64,000 nucleotides of DNA from the NCBI GenBank assembly GCA_036320915.1, contig JAXBDG010000001.1, forward strand, positions 4,672,001 to 4,736,000, written 5' to 3'. Made by a program: the position numbers and the translations under genes. This DNA comes from Linnemannia elongata. Its lineage: Eukaryota > Mortierellomycota > Mortierellomycetes > Mortierellales > Mortierellaceae. Numbering within the stretch: the stretch's first letter is position 1; each line of letters opens with the position of its first letter. Shown one piece after another: positions 1 through 12,085 of this stretch. The notes below the pieces were generated by a model. It made no database searches and was not told where the DNA came from. It was given only the letters and a program-made list of their open reading frames with translations.

Positions 1-810
1 CGATCGGATCCGACGGAGCCAAGGCGCTGGCTCAGGCACTCAAGACCAACTCGATCCTGACCACTTTGAACTTGACGTCCGACTCGATCGGATCCGACGG
101 AGCCAAGGCGCTGGCTGATTCACTCAAGACCAACTCGACCCTGACCACTTTGGACTTGTACAACAACTCGATCGGAGACGACGGAGCCAAGGCGCTAGCT
201 CAGGCACTCAAGACTAACTCGACCCTGACCACTTTGAACTTGGCGTCCAACTCGATCAGATCCGACGGAGCTAAGGCGCTGGCTGAGGCACTCGAGACCA
301 ACTCGACCCTGACCACTTTGAACTTGTACAGTAACTCGATCGGAGACGACGGAGCCAAGGCGCTGGCTGAGGCACTCGAGACCAACTCGACCCTGACCAC
401 TTTGAACTTGTACAGTAACTCGATCGGAGACGACGGAGCCAAGGCGCTGGCTGAGGCACTCAAGACCTACTCGACCCTGACCACTTTGGACTTGACGTTC
501 AACTCGATCGGATCCGACGGAGCCAAGGCGCTGGCTCAGGCACTCAAGACCAACTCGACCCTGACCACTTTGGACTTGACGTTCAACTCGATCGGAGACG
601 ACGGAGCCAAGGCGCTGGCTGATTCACTCAAGACCAACTCGACCCTGACCACTTTGAACTTGCGCTACAACTCGATCGGAGACGACGGAGCCAAGGCGCT
701 GGCTCAGGCACTCAAGACCAACTCGACCCTGACCACTTTGGACTTGCGCTACAACTCGATCGGATCCGACGGAGCCAAGGCGCTGGCTGAGGCACTCAAG
801 GCCAACTTAA
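1..810 (+). repeat. Tandem 84-bp coding minisatellite
   Basis: The LRR coding sequence is a direct tandem array of about 9.5 units of 84 bp. Neighbouring units are almost identical in DNA, including silent positions. That points to recent unequal exchange or gene conversion rather than old repeats held by selection. Confidence 0.85.
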
Positions 811-839
811 CCGTAACCATTACTGGCGACAAATTTTAG
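1..839 (+). CDS. Leucine-rich-repeat (RNI-type) protein, 3' end
   Basis: The reading frame is open from the left edge of the window to a TAG at 837-839, so the start and any N-terminal domain lie outside. The visible 278 or so residues are about ten 28-residue leucine-rich repeats of the ribonuclease-inhibitor/NLR type. Each reads roughly I-G-x-D-G-A-K-A-L-A-x-A-L-K-T-N-S-T-L-T-T-L-x-L. Units differ mainly at the strand-end pair before NS (YN, AS, YS, TF, RY), which are the usual ligand-facing positions. The last unit degenerates and ends in ITGDKF. Such repeats form a curved binding scaffold. What it binds, and whether the lost part is a NACHT, F-box or other domain, cannot be seen here. Confidence 0.85.
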   Translation, partial: IGSDGAKALAQALKTNSILTTLNLTSDSIGSDGAKALADSLKTNSTLTTLDLYNNSIGDDGAKALAQALKTNSTLTTLNLASNSIRSDGAKALAEALETNSTLTTLNLYSNSIGDDGAKALAEALETNSTLTTLNLYSNSIGDDGAKALAEALKTYSTLTTLDLTFNSIGSDGAKALAQALKTNSTLTTLDLTFNSIGDDGAKALADSLKTNSTLTTLNLRYNSIGDDGAKALAQALKTNSTLTTLDLRYNSIGSDGAKALAEALKANLTVTITGDKF

Positions 840-912
840 CGACAGTTTATGTCTCATTAAAATACTTTATAAAATTAGTCTGGGGTTGCAGTGGCCACTT
901 GAAGTTCAGGTG

Positions 913-943
<31 letters not shown>

Positions 944-1464
944 GTCTGCTATATCGCCCGCAGGAGGCTTTGATTTTTTTAAGAGGGACTACGACTACTT
1001 GGAAGACATAGGGAGGAGAGATGGTTGGGACATTGAGGCCGTTCCAGGCTGAAGAAGAGAGGTTTCCTGGCGGGATTAGAGCCATCGCTGACTGAAGAAA
1101 GACTGATTTTACCGGGGTTTGATTCAGGGACCTCTCTTAAGCCACAACAAGAGGAGTGCAGTTTAACCACTTTCACTTGGTGGCTAGTATTTGTTTATAA
1201 AGAAAACTATGGACCTCCTGATGTGTCATGTCTATTGTCTATTTTGTATACTTCTCTCAATGGCGCAATACAAAATGTGAGAAAATAACAGTGCGGACGA
1301 AAAAAGAAATTGCTCCCCCTAGTAGAAGGGGATCCATGCCACAAACCCCAAGACGCACCTAGACATCCAGGTATAAGGTCTAAGCAAGCTACCCCTCAGC
1401 TCACCCATGGATCCTCCTATCCTTCTACCCCACTACTACAACCACCACCACCACTTACATTCTC
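840..1464. other. Intergenic region between LRR gene and glucosidase I
   Basis: This is the 3' flank of the LRR gene and of the converging glucosidase gene. It contains a run of 28 T at 916-943. A weak tRNA-like stretch on the minus strand around 1090-1180 was not accepted. I see no gene in it. Confidence 0.5.
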
Positions 1465-4400
1465 TCACGCGCGCCCCATCTGCATAATCAAAACAATCAT
1501 AGCAGTCCATCCCGTAAACGGATGGCTCCGCTGTCCATGACCCGTCTTATCGTTATACTGCTCCCACACATATCCTGTCCGTTCATATTCCTAATTATAA
1601 AAAGGCACACATTTACACGAAAAAAAGTTAGAAAAAAAAGCAGAGTGTTTTGGGTGGGGCATATATATGTTAGGCAGGAATGGGTGGCGCAAGGCTGGTA
1701 AACAACTTACGCTGTAGATGTTCTTGATGAGGTTGTCGCGCAACTCGTTGTAGACCTTTGCGGCCTTCTCGCGGTAAGGACCCTTCTCGACATAGTGCTA
1801 CAAGGGCGAAACATTTTAACACAGAATATCAGCAAAATCAGTACAACGGCCTTGCAACTCGATATGCCTCGCGCACAAAACAGGCAAAGGGGGCACAAAA
1901 GAGAGATTAATCAAGAAAAACGTTGACGACTTACAGTCTTGAGGGCATGAAGGGCAAGATAATTAACATTAATCCAAATTGGCCCCTTCCAGTAATTCTC
2001 GCCAGTTCCAAAATGCTCATTAGAGGCTGACAATGACCGAAGTCCATAAGGAGTCCAGAGCTCGTTAGGATCATGCATCAAATCCAAGATATGATCCAAG
2101 TTCTTGGACTCGGGAGAGACGATTCCAAGCAAGACAGGGAAGAGGGTGATGTATCCCTTGTGACAGACTTGGATGCTTTCGTCAGTTTCGTCTAAGGTCA
2201 CGTCGCAATACGCCTTTTGCTCTTCGTTCCAATGCAAATCTATTCACAACCAACGAAAAAAATATATTGTGTTAGCAATTTCGCAGGCAAACCAATTGAA
2301 ATATCCAAAGTGTGCACCGAAAATGAAAAATTACCATCGACGTTGTGAACGATGGCTTTGTAATGATCCTCAAACTCCTCGGCATCATCCTCCTCGCCAA
2401 CAATTGTAGCAATACGCTGAAGGTTACGACTCATGAATCCAATCCAAGAAAGCAAATCGACATGCAACTCTGCAACACTTGGAACACCAGCTCGGGGGTA
2501 ATCATCCAGTCCAGAAGTCAGTGTGTGCGTCTTGGTCCTGCCTCTCCAGCGGTAACCCTCAACACGCGACCGCGACGTGCGTCCGTATTCGCGGATGCCT
2601 CCCTGCATGGTACGTCTCATCCACTCATAGTTGGTGCGGAGCTTGGGGTACAACTCTGCGAGGTACTGCTTGGCCAGATCCGTGTCCGTTAAGCGTCCGT
2701 TTAATACATCCTGTTCACCCTCTGCAAAATCAGAGCTAAATTGAGTCTGAGCAGTGTTGCCAAAAGCGCCAACAGAGAAGGTGTTGGTGACGTTGCTGAG
2801 GCGGTCTAGGTATCCGCTGATGGCGTACAGAAGCGTAGGAGGGTTGGCGTGCTCGGGGTATTGGATCTGGAACTGTTCAGGGACACGACTTCTGGCCTCC
2901 TCACCAAGAATCTGCTCTCTCTGAATCCAGCCGTCATTATCTTGACGATCATACCAACTCTTGATGATCTCCAAACTAGCATTATCGATTGAAAACAAAC
3001 GAAACGATTCAAAATGAGTGAACACATTCTTGTTGTGCATATTTCAGATAAGCGAGTATCCTGAAATGTAAGGTTTTTTGTACCTGAGATCGTTGTCCCA
3101 TTGACCGACCAAGGTCTGGTGGAAACCTTCGTCCCAATAAAATCCACGAGGGAAGAACGAGCGGGAGGGGACAGCTGAGAACAAGGATGCGGGTTCAGTC
3201 ATTCGAGGGTTGGGCAAAGGACGTCTGGCAACTGGGCCTTCCAAATGATCGTTTTGTCCATCCTCATATGTAGGCGACTCATCAACAATCGAAGATCCGT
3301 GGAAGTAACTAGTTCACGGTAACATAATAGTTGCCTTCTGTTAGTCCCTGAAAACTTGGGTAACCTAGAACATTAAAAGGTATATGTCGACAAAACAGAG
3401 CCATGATGCCTACCCAATACCTCCAACGAGGTTGCTCATGGTGGCCTTGGCAAATTTGACCATCGAGTCCGAGTATCCGTGCTGCTTCAGGTGGAAAGTT
3501 TCTTCGAAGCGCTTGTCGAACGCGTCCTCGGCCTTGGAGATTGCGGACGAAATTGTCTCAGTGGTGACAGGGTTGGGCGATGACTTGGAGTTGAACCTCA
3601 CCTCGAACTAAATATTTGTGTCAATACTTGTGGGCCATCTACAACATGCATGTAGAAAAGGCATTCGCTCAAAATATTACGCGATCTTTGCTGTATTACC
3701 TCAAACTCAGAGTCGTAGTTCATTTGAATGAGGACGATGTTGGTGGAGCCGCCATAGAACTGATTAGGCAAGGTGTACAGATCCCGAGGCTGGAAGTCGG
3801 TTGCGCCCTGCTGCTGCATGACCTGCGCCTTGTGCGTCAAAATCTCCTGTGTGAACTCTACAACAAAAAACAAGATGGCCTCGAGGTCAGCGCATAATCA
3901 TCCTCTGAAATATGTGTCCTGACTAGCATACGTGTTGCATTTTTTGAAAGATTCAATGCTCTTTAACACACACCTTTGGCACGCCACAGGGATCCCTTGG
4001 GAATACCAGCTCCCATGTAGTGAGTGGTAGCTTCAGATCCGGAGACTAATTGACCGAAGGGCAAGAGAAATGCAAGGTTAGTAAAACTATCTCTGGTGAA
4101 TAAAACTCATGTATCAGGTCACTTTAGGATGGGTAGGTCAACTTACTTTGCTGGATAGTGATATCAAAGTCGCCCAACTCCTTGGCATTTCCAACGATAG
4201 GTGCTTTGACATTCTATGTTCACATGCAACCAAAAAAAACCCCCGCCGATCTGATCTGTCAGTAACTATGATCCTGTATCTCATAGCGTCAAGTTTCCTT
4301 TTCCTGACAGCGCAACGACACCTACATATCTGGCAGCATCAACATTAAGCTGACCATCGCCGTCCAGGCCGATGTAATAAAGAGTCGAGATCGACATGGG

Positions 4401-5021
4401 CTCTCCCTTACGGAGAGGCTTTCCCGAGATCCTGACGGCCCAAGATCCTCCATGGTTTCCTCCAGGCACCTTGATGAACTCTGTTGTCAAGTCGACGTTG
4501 TTGCGGGTATCTTTGAGTTCCTGAGTTCCGAACGTCCGTCCGTCGTGTTTAAGCCAGCCGTACTTTTCGAACCCGTCGCGTTCTTCGCATCCGTGACGGA
4601 TATCTGTGGTACAAGAAGTAAGTAAGGTTAGAAGACTGATCTGATAGGATAATTTTGATCTTCAGTTTTCGCCGAGTAAACAACAACAGGAAGAGAGAGC
4701 CTTACGTTCAAGGCCAGAAAAGTCCTGGGTACCGAACCACATAAGACCAGTCATGAGCGTATCTGGGAGACGGGCGCGGGTTCCAAAGTAGAGGTTGGGT
4801 CTGTAGATACCCCAGAGAAGGGACGAGTTCTGAGCTGCAGCGGCAACGGTTGCGGGGTCGTTGTGGATGGTGTCGATGAAAGAAGAGTTGGCGTTGACGA
4901 GGGAGGAAGATGATGAGGAAGCGAGGAGACAGGCGGTTGTTGTGATTGCGAGAGCGATGGAGATGAGTCCTGTTCGCCTTGTGGTTGTCCTTGTTTTTGT
5001 TCTTTTGTGTGTGTTGTCCAT
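1465..5021 (-). CDS. CWH41: Mannosyl-oligosaccharide glucosidase (ER glucosidase I, GH63)
   Basis: This enzyme removes the outermost glucose from the Glc3Man9GlcNAc2 N-glycan in the ER lumen. I read 11 exons: 5021-4706, 4603-4326, 4213-4147, 4045-3974, 3857-3700, 3607-3414, 3308-3084, 2975-2335, 2239-1935, 1797-1711 and 1590-1465. All introns are GT-AG, all phases agree, and the sum is 2469 nt (822 residues), the usual family length. A basic N-terminal tail followed by a hydrophobic segment (about residues 18-40) fits a type II membrane anchor. Family motifs include [13 protein letters not shown] near the start, [10 protein letters not shown] near residue 415, [15 protein letters not shown] near 727 and RSHPFTGW near 804. 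The last exon has no start codon and is found only by splicing. The gene appears intact and is divergent from the first Sel1 gene. Confidence 0.95.
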
Positions 5022-5537
5022 GGTGGAGAATGTATGTGTGTCTGTGACAACAGGTGTGAAGAAGGTAAAGAAGGATGGGAAGGGGTGGGCTGGTTGGAAG
5101 TTGAGAAATACCCTTTAATTTCTGTGGAGTGACAGCAGGCGCGTTATGATTCGTTGGGGAAGAGAGAGAAAGGATCAATTTTGAGCTGTCACAAATCATT
5201 TTTCCACCTCTACCCCTGGTAAGGTAAAGTAAGGTAAGGGTAAGGTATGGTAACGTCAGATATGGAAAGGTAAGGTATGGTAAGGTGAGAGATTCTCTCT
5301 CCTGTTCTCCACCCACAAAAAGTGAAAAAGGCCAGAGCGCAACGCCACAATCATGTGGTTTCCACCCCTGGGTTCATCACTTTTTCTTCTTTCTTGCTTG
5401 TTCATCCTCATCGACATCACTCAACACCCAACCACCAGAACCACACCCGTTATACCCCAAGACCTCTCCCGACCAGGTCGTATATACCCAAGACCTCTTC
5501 CGACCAGGTCATATATACCCAGGACAGTGAACAAAAC
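5022..5537. promoter_or_regulatory. Shared divergent promoter, glucosidase I / first Sel1 gene
   Basis: These 516 bp separate two divergent start codons. Positions 5218-5290 hold imperfect short repeats of AAGGTAAGGTATGGT type. At 5343-5357 lies CGCCACAATCATGTG, the same box found upstream of most other family genes. The inverted repeat present at the other copies is absent. Two near-identical GACCAGGTC(G/A)TATATACCCA segments at about 5472-5521 may supply TATA elements for the plus-strand gene. Confidence 0.5.
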
Positions 5538-7410
5538 ATGACACGCGACCCACCCAACCTCCAGGCTGTCCGCCCTATCAGCAAAAGTAGCGCTGACTCA
5601 TTAATTCCATCCACACCAGCACCCACAGTATACATAGACTGTCAACAAGACCCTGTAACTCAAAAGAACGTCATCCTCTGGGACGACGTCCGCCTGGCAT
5701 TCGCTGATGCACTTCATATCCGACACAATACGAGGATCATACCATTCATCAAGGGCACCGACTTGTTGCCGTACGTCTTCAATTGATATTTTTGCGCGTC
5801 AGACGTCCTTGCTATGAAGGGAGTAATCAATTGATTACTCAATTACGTTGTCCATCCTGACTCAGTGTATCATTCTATTTTGACGCGTTAGTCTAAAGCC
5901 GCTCCGCATCCTTGCTATCCCTAACGAGATCCTGGACATTGTTATCGACACACCCCAAGCTCACACTGAAAAGGGGATTCAACAGGCTGGACCACATGTT
6001 ATGATGCACGGGGCATCTCAAGACTTTGCAAAGGACGCGCCTATGCAAGAGACAACACCCCGAGACGAAGTGACAAATAAACACGGCACCACCACCAGTG
6101 CTCCTACCACTCCCAACAATAAGAAGCCTAGACGTAACCCGGTATATGGATTGGAGGAGACGGCTATGGATAACTACTCACATATCGATCATCCTGATTT
6201 TCGACCCAAGCCCAGGGGACCTCAGTTTGTTCCGACTACCGAGCAACAGGACAACGCTGACACAACATCACCCAACACATCAAATATTAATAGCGAGCTA
6301 GTAAACGACAACGTGCAATCAACCAACAACAAGCCAGCTAACAACGCCCAGAGCCGCCAGTCTCCTCAGGTCCACACTACCACTGCCGCCGCCAGGGATA
6401 TTCCGCCCATTGTCTTCAAGGCATCTCTTGGCGACGCAAAATCACAAGTCGAGCTGGGAGATATGTATAGGGTCGGAGACGGTGTAGAGCAGGACTTTGA
6501 CGAGGCGCGCTACTGGTACCTCAAGGCGGCCAATCAAGGAGACCCAGCAGGACAGTGCAATCTCGGACACCTCTACCGTCTAGAGCTTGGAGTCGATCGG
6601 AACCACTCGACAGCTATGAGTTGGTACAAGAAAGCGGCGGTTCAAGGGGATGCAGAGGGGCAGTGCTATGTAGGGCTTGTGCATGATTACGGTCTTGTGC
6701 ATGACTATGGGCTTGTCGGCGCAATGGACTACTCGGTGGCAATGGATTGGTATATGATGGCCGCCAACCAAGGACATGCCTTCGCCCAGTGCTATATTGG
6801 GAACCTGCATGCCAATGGCGAAGGTATTCAGCAGGATTACAACAAGGCGATGGAGTGGTACCTCCGAGCAGCCGACCAAGGCCTCTCTCTCGCCCAGGTC
6901 ATGATCGGCCACATGTACCTGACAGGCATGGGCGTTTCACCAGACGAAACCATTGCACTCGACTGGTTCTCAAAGGCGGTCAGCCGCAAGGATGTCGACA
7001 TCTGGTCCCAAATGGCCATGGGATTCATGTACAGCCATGGTCTCGGCGTACCCAAGAGCGATAGCAAAGCCTTTCCTTGGTTCCTCAAGGCTGCTCAACA
7101 AGGGCTCCCAGACGCTCAGTATATCGTAGGCTACATGTACCGTAACGGCGAAGGTGTTCTGCAGGACTACTCCGAGGCTCTTGTCTGGCTCCTCAAGTCG
7201 GCGAACCATAATGTGCCTGATGCCCAGCACGAAATCGGCTCCATGTATCTTCAAGGCCAAGGAGTCCCAAAGAGTTACATGAAAGCCAAGGAATGGTTCG
7301 TTAAAGGCGCCAGGTTTGGATGTGAGGCGGCTAAGTCCAGACTGTCCGAGGTGCAGCAACTCATCGACAAAGATAGGAGGTCGATATCATCCAGACTGAA
7401 GTTTTGGTAG
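5538..7410 (+). CDS. Sel1-repeat protein with novel N-terminal module (copy A)
   Basis: Exons are 5538-5770 and 5892-7410, giving 583 residues. The splice is CC|GTACGT to TTAG|T, phase 2. Residues 1-110 or so form the family module: LQAVRPISK, then TVYIDCQQDP, an ILWDDVRLAFADAL helix-like stretch, and after the intron LKPLRILAIPNEIL. A Thr/Asn/Gln-rich linker follows, with the conserved island RNPVYGLEETAMDNYSHID near residue 159. Eight Sel1-like repeats run from about residue 255 to 540 (pattern AxxxLGxxYxxGxGVxxDxxxAxxWYxKAAxQG). The tail ends SSRLKFW. Sel1 repeats are alpha-solenoids that bind proteins; no enzyme motif is visible. Repeat 3 carries an extra six residues (DYGLVH) from an 18-nt duplication at about 6676-6711. 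The start is the first ATG giving the family N-terminus; upstream in-frame codons are not conserved. Confidence 0.85.
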
Positions 7411-7517
7411 AAAACGAGCCCCTGTTCCTTTTTTTTCGATTTTTTATTTTAGAAAACAAAAAAATGATAGTCCACGTTTACCAAACCAGTAGTACTCTTT
7501 GAACCCCATTTTATTGG

Positions 7518-7899
7518 TGCGGTCAAAATTCAAACACCCTAAATGTCAAACTCGCTTTCAATCGATACCACCAACATTCTCTACTTCACATTTCCAGGAA
7601 CCAACAACCATCAATTGATTAATGATCAGTGAATGGTCTGAAACAAAGTGATGGTTTCTTGCTGACCGTTATCAGACAGAGATACAATTATTTTTTTTAA
7701 ACTCAGCCTTGTCGCATCGCCACTGTCAGGTGTTTTTCTACCCCCAGACAACCTTTTCAGCTGCATGGGGTATTCTCATCTCTTTTTTTTACCGTTTTCG
7801 TTAATGCAATCCACTTTGCATTCAACAACCACCGACTTCTAATCTCACAATTGGACATCCATTCATCATAAGTGCTACATCAGATCTATTCACCAACCT
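7518..7899 (+). promoter_or_regulatory. Family promoter module, copy B
   Basis: In order: TGCGGTCAAAATTCAAAC at 7518-7535; an imperfect inverted repeat (AACCATCA at 7606-7613, TGATGGTT at 7649-7656) followed by CCGTTATCAGA, which contains a GATA-type site; a CGCCACTGTCAGGTG box at 7718-7732; a T-tract at about 7783-7790; then the ATG at 7900. The same parts recur in the same order upstream of most family members. Positions 7411-7517 are the 3' flank of copy A. Confidence 0.6.
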
Positions 7900-9686
7900 A
7901 TGGACAACAACCAACCCCAAGTCCAGGCCGTACGTCCCGTCAGCAAGGACAACCTCGACTCCGCAACCGTAACGCCTGTGCCAACAGTGTACTTTGACTG
8001 TCATCTGAACCCTGCGACCGGAAAGAGCTTTGTGCTTTGGGAAGATATCCGTGTCGTCTTTACCGACGCGCTCTATGTCCGTCATGAGGCAAAAATGGTT
8101 CCTTTCATGAAAGATGCCGAATGGATGACGTGCGTTACTCAATTGCTGTTGTATTTATCACGCAATGATACAGAAAAAGCATAATAATTGCTTGCTTCAA
8201 TGAGCTGTTGTTGACCAATGATTTTGTTTAATATACCGAACATGTTAGTATGAAGCCGTTGCGCATTGCTGCGATTCCAGACGTAGTCTTGGATGTTATT
8301 GTCGACAGCCCATTAGTGCGCCTGGAGGCGGCTGTACAGCAGACGACGATTACAGATACCCCCAAGGAAGCGATAGTTCAGGAAACCCCTCATGAGGATA
8401 CCAAATTAAACCTCACCACCTCCTCTGTCTCTAATGCCCCCAGACGCAACCCGGTGTATGGATTGGTGGAGGTCGCTATGGAAAACTACTCGCATATCGA
8501 CCATCCTGATTTCCGACCTAAATCCAGGGCACCTCAGTTTGTTCCGACTGCCGGTCAAGAGGAGGGCACCAACGAGTCAGTGGACGATGCACCAAAGCAC
8601 TACAATGAGCCGACAAATATCAGCGCACAAGTAAACAACAACAAGCCAACAGGCACTTCCCAGAGCCACCAGTCTCCTCAGGACCACGCTGCCACTATCG
8701 CAGTCAGCGATATTCCACCCATTGTCTTCAAGACATCTCTCGGCGACGCAAAATCACAAGTCGAGCTGGGAGACATGTACAGGATAGGGGACGGTGTAGA
8801 ACAGGACTTTGAACAGGCTCGCCACTGGTACGTCAAGGCAGCCAACCAAGAATATCCGGCAGGACAGTGCAACCTCGGACACCTCTATCGTCTGGAACTT
8901 GGAGTCGATCGGGACCACTCGGCAGCATTGAGCTGGTACAAGAAAGCGGCAAACCAAGGCGATGCGGAAGGGCAGTGCTATGTAGGGCTTGTGTATGATT
9001 ACGGTCTTGTTGGCGCAAGAGACTACTCGGCGGCAATGAAGTGGTACATGATGGCCGCCAAGCAAGGCCATGCCTACGCTCAGCGCTCTATCGGGGACCT
9101 GCATGCCAATGGCGAAGGTATCCAGCAGGATTACGACAAAGCGATGGAGTGGTATCTTCGAGCCGCGGACCAAGGCCTTCCACTCGCCCAGGTCGACATC
9201 GGCTACATGTACCTGACTGGCGAGGGAGTTTCACAGGACAAAACCATTGCACTCGACTGGTTATCAAAGGCTGTCAGCCGCAAGGATGTCGACGTATGGT
9301 CCCAAATGGCAATGGGATTTATGTACGGCTTTGGTGTCGGTGTACCCCAGAGCGATAGAGAAGCGTTTGGTTGGTTCCTCAAGGCTGCTCGACAAGGGCT
9401 CCCAGACGCTCAGCTGTTCGTAGGCGACATGTACTTTAAAGGCGAAGGTGTTCGGAAGGACTACTCCGAGGCTCTGGTCTGGCTCCTCAAGTCGGCGAGC
9501 CATAATGATGCAGATGCCCAGCACAAACTCGGCTCCATGTATCTTCAAGGCCTAGGCGTCCCAAAGGACTACTTAAAGGCCAAGGAATGGTACGCCAAAG
9601 CTGCCAGTTCTGGGCATAAAAAAGCTAGAACTAAACTTTCCCAGGTCCAGAGAAGGTTAATGGTGTCCAGATTGAAGTTCTGGTAA
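7900..9686 (+). CDS. Sel1-repeat protein with novel N-terminal module (copy B)
   Basis: Exons 7900-8129 and 8249-9686 (230 + 1438 nt) encode 555 residues. The splice is GAC|GTGCGT to TTAG|T, phase 2. The module reads VQAVRPVSK, TVYFDCHLNP, VLWEDIRVVFTDALYVRHEA, then MKPLRIAAIPDVVLDVIVDS after the intron. The linker island (RNPVYGLVEVAMENYSHID) is near residue 144 and eight Sel1 repeats start near residue 239. The C-terminus is short, VSRLKFW, without the acidic/Lys-rich stretch seen in some copies. An ATG happens to be the second codon of exon 2 (8250), so the second exon alone could be mistaken for a gene; the conserved first exon argues against that. The gene looks intact. Confidence 0.87.
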
Positions 9687-9794
9687 AAAAAAATGAGTTT
9701 CCTGACCTTCTCTTTATTTCCTTTCTATGTTCACAAATAAAAATAATAATACTTACACCCATCCCAGTGAGCACTTTGGTCTTCATATTGTCAA

Positions 9795-10149
9795 TGCGGT
9801 CAAAATTCAAACGCCTCGGTGGCGCTATGCACTTTCTACCAACGCCATCAATGCCCTCTAAAACACGCATCTCGGACCCATCAGTTGATCAAATATCAGT
9901 TAACGGTGTAAAAACAAGTGATTGTTCCTGAACAACCTTTATCAGAGTTGTGAATTTTTTGAACTTTGCAATGTCGCACACAGTCATGTGTTTTCTCACT
10001 TTTCCCTTCCAACCCTACAATTCCAAGTGGTATGCTCATCTCTTTTTTTTTTTTCTTTTTTTCGTTTTCATTTCGGTCATCTCCATCGCCATCAACAGCC
10101 GCCGACATCCATTTGCATCCAGCGACACATTAAGGTCACGTTCTCAACG
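9795..10149 (+). promoter_or_regulatory. Family promoter module, copy C
   Basis: TGCGGTCAAAATTCAAACGCC at 9795-9815 is followed by CTCGGTGGCGCTAT. The inverted repeat is eroded (ACCCATCA ... TGATTGTTCCTGA, about 9877-9931), then AACCTTTATCAGAG. The CATGTG box is CGCACACAGTCATGTG at 9975-9990. A T-tract at about 10042-10061 precedes the ATG at 10150. Confidence 0.6.
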
Positions 10150-11993
10150 ATGGTAAACATCAAACCCCTAGTCCAGGCCGTACGTCCAGTCAGCAAGGAC
10201 AAGCTCGACGTCCCAGTAATAACGCCTGCGCCAACAGTATACTTTGACTGCCATTCGAACTCCGCGACCGGAAAGAGCTTTATCCTTTGGGACGATATCC
10301 GTGTCGTCTTCACCGACGCACTCTATGTCAGTCATGAGGCAAAAATGATTCCTTTCATGAAAGATGCCGATTGGATGCCGTAAGAACATCAATATGTGAT
10401 TTCTTTCACGCGCAATGATACGAGAAAACATAATAACTGCCACCTACAGTCAGCCATTGTTGACCAACAAACTGTATTTCATATACCCAACATGCTAGTT
10501 TGAAGCCCTTACGCGTTGCAGCGATTCCAGACGTGGTCTTGGATATTGTTGTAGACAGCCCATTAGTGCGCCTGGAGGCGGCTCTGCAGCAGACGACGCT
10601 TACAGATACCCTCAACGTAGCGACAGCCCAGAAGACCCGTCAGGAGACCCCTCAGGAGGATACAGCATTGAAACTTACCATCTCTCCTGTCTCTATAGAC
10701 CCCAGATCCAATGCGGTATATAGATTGGGGGAAACGGCTATGGATAACTACTCGCATATCGACCATCCTGATTTTCGACCCAAGCCCAGGGCACCTCAGT
10801 TTGCTCTGACCACCGAACAAGAGGAAGACTCCAACGAGGCAACATCCAACGCATCAAATATTATAAGCGAACCAGTAAATGCCAACGCACAAGCAAACAA
10901 CGACAGGCCAGCAAATATCGCCCAGAGTCGCCAGTCTCCTCAGGACCACACCGCCGCTGCCGCTGTCAGGGATATTTCACCCATTGTCGTCAAGGCATCT
11001 CTTGGCGACGCGAAGTCACAAGTCGAGCTGGGAGATATGTATAGGGTCGGAGACGGTGTTGAGCAGGACTTTGAGGCGGCACGCTACTGGTACCTCAAAG
11101 CGGCTAATCAAGGAGACCCGTCAGGACAGTGCAATCTCGGACATCTCTACCGTCTAGAGCTTGGAGTCGATCGGAACCACTCGACAGCAATGAGTTGGTA
11201 CACCAAGGCCGCAGGCCAAGGAGATGCGGGAGGACAGTGCTATGTAGGGCTTGTGCACCATTTCGGTCTTGTTGGCGCAATGGACTACTCAGCGGCAATG
11301 GATTGGTACTTGATGGCAGCCATCCAAGGGCATGCCCACGCTCAATACAGTATCGGTAGCATATATTGCATGGGTCTGGGTGTCCAGCAGGATTACGACA
11401 AAGCGATGAAGTGGTGTATCCGGGCTGCCGACCAAGGTCTTCCAGCCGCTCAAGCCGAGATCGGCTTCATGTACCTGACAGGCGGAGGAGTTTCAAAGGA
11501 TGAAACCATTGCACTCGACTGGCTCCATAGGGCTGTCAGCCGCAAGGATGTCGACGTCTGGGCTCAATTTGCCATGGGGGTGATGTATCGTAAAGGTCTC
11601 GGTGTGCGCAAAAGCGAAAGCGCAGCCTTTCCTTGGTTCCTCAAGGCTGCTCGACAAGGGTACCCAGATGCTCAGCATATCGTAGGGTCCATGTACCGTG
11701 ACGGCAGAGGTATCCCGCAAGACTACTCCGAGGCTTTGGTCTGGTTTCTCAAGTCGGCGAACCATAATATTCCAAATTCCCAGTACCAAACAGGCTTATT
11801 GTATTTTCAAGGCCAAGGAGTCTCAAAGAATTATATGAGAGCCAAGGAGTGGTACGTCAAGGCTGCCAAGCTCGGGCATAAAGGTGCTATGACCAAACTT
11901 TCCGAGGTGCAGCAACTCGTCGACGATGAGGAGGCGGCCAAGGCCACCGAAAAGAAGAAGAAGTCGACATCTGCCAAACTGAGGTTCTGGTAG
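10150..11993 (+). CDS. Sel1-repeat protein with novel N-terminal module (copy C)
   Basis: Exons 10150-10379 and 10499-11993 (230 + 1495 nt) give 574 residues; splice CC|GTAAGA to CTAG|T, phase 2. The module is typical (VQAVRPVSK, TVYFDCHSNS, ILWDDIRVVFTDAL, LKPLRVAAIPDVVLDIVVDS). The linker island is altered to SNAVYRLGETAMDNYSHID. Eight Sel1 repeats follow. The tail is longer than in copies A and B: an acidic/alanine stretch (DDEEAAKATEKKKK) before SAKLRFW, so the usual LKFW is LRFW. This tail type is shared with copies I and O and with the fragment at 24779-25257, which suggests a sub-lineage. No break is visible. Confidence 0.87.
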
Positions 11994-12085
11994 GAAAAGG
12001 GTCCACTGTTTTATTTTATGTACAGGAATAAAAGAAATGATGCTTTAGCCAACACCAGTAAGCAATTTGGTCTTCATTTTTTCTA

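Noticed and set aside
1..810. CRISPR-like array (regular repeats).
   Set aside because: The 84-bp units are contiguous and coding, without unique spacers. The 21-bp repeat at 19185-19520 is rejected for the same reason.
1085..1185. tRNA-like stretch on the minus strand (AGTGGTTAA A-box-like, GAATCAAACCCC B-box-like).
   Set aside because: The T-arm and acceptor stems do not pair and the anticodon loop would be too long. At most it is a decayed tRNA or tRNA-derived SINE.
5322..5537. Upstream in-frame start for copy A.
   Set aside because: The added residues are not found in any paralogue, whereas the ATG at 5538 gives the family N-terminus. The same reasoning rejects upstream extensions of copies C, J, M and N.
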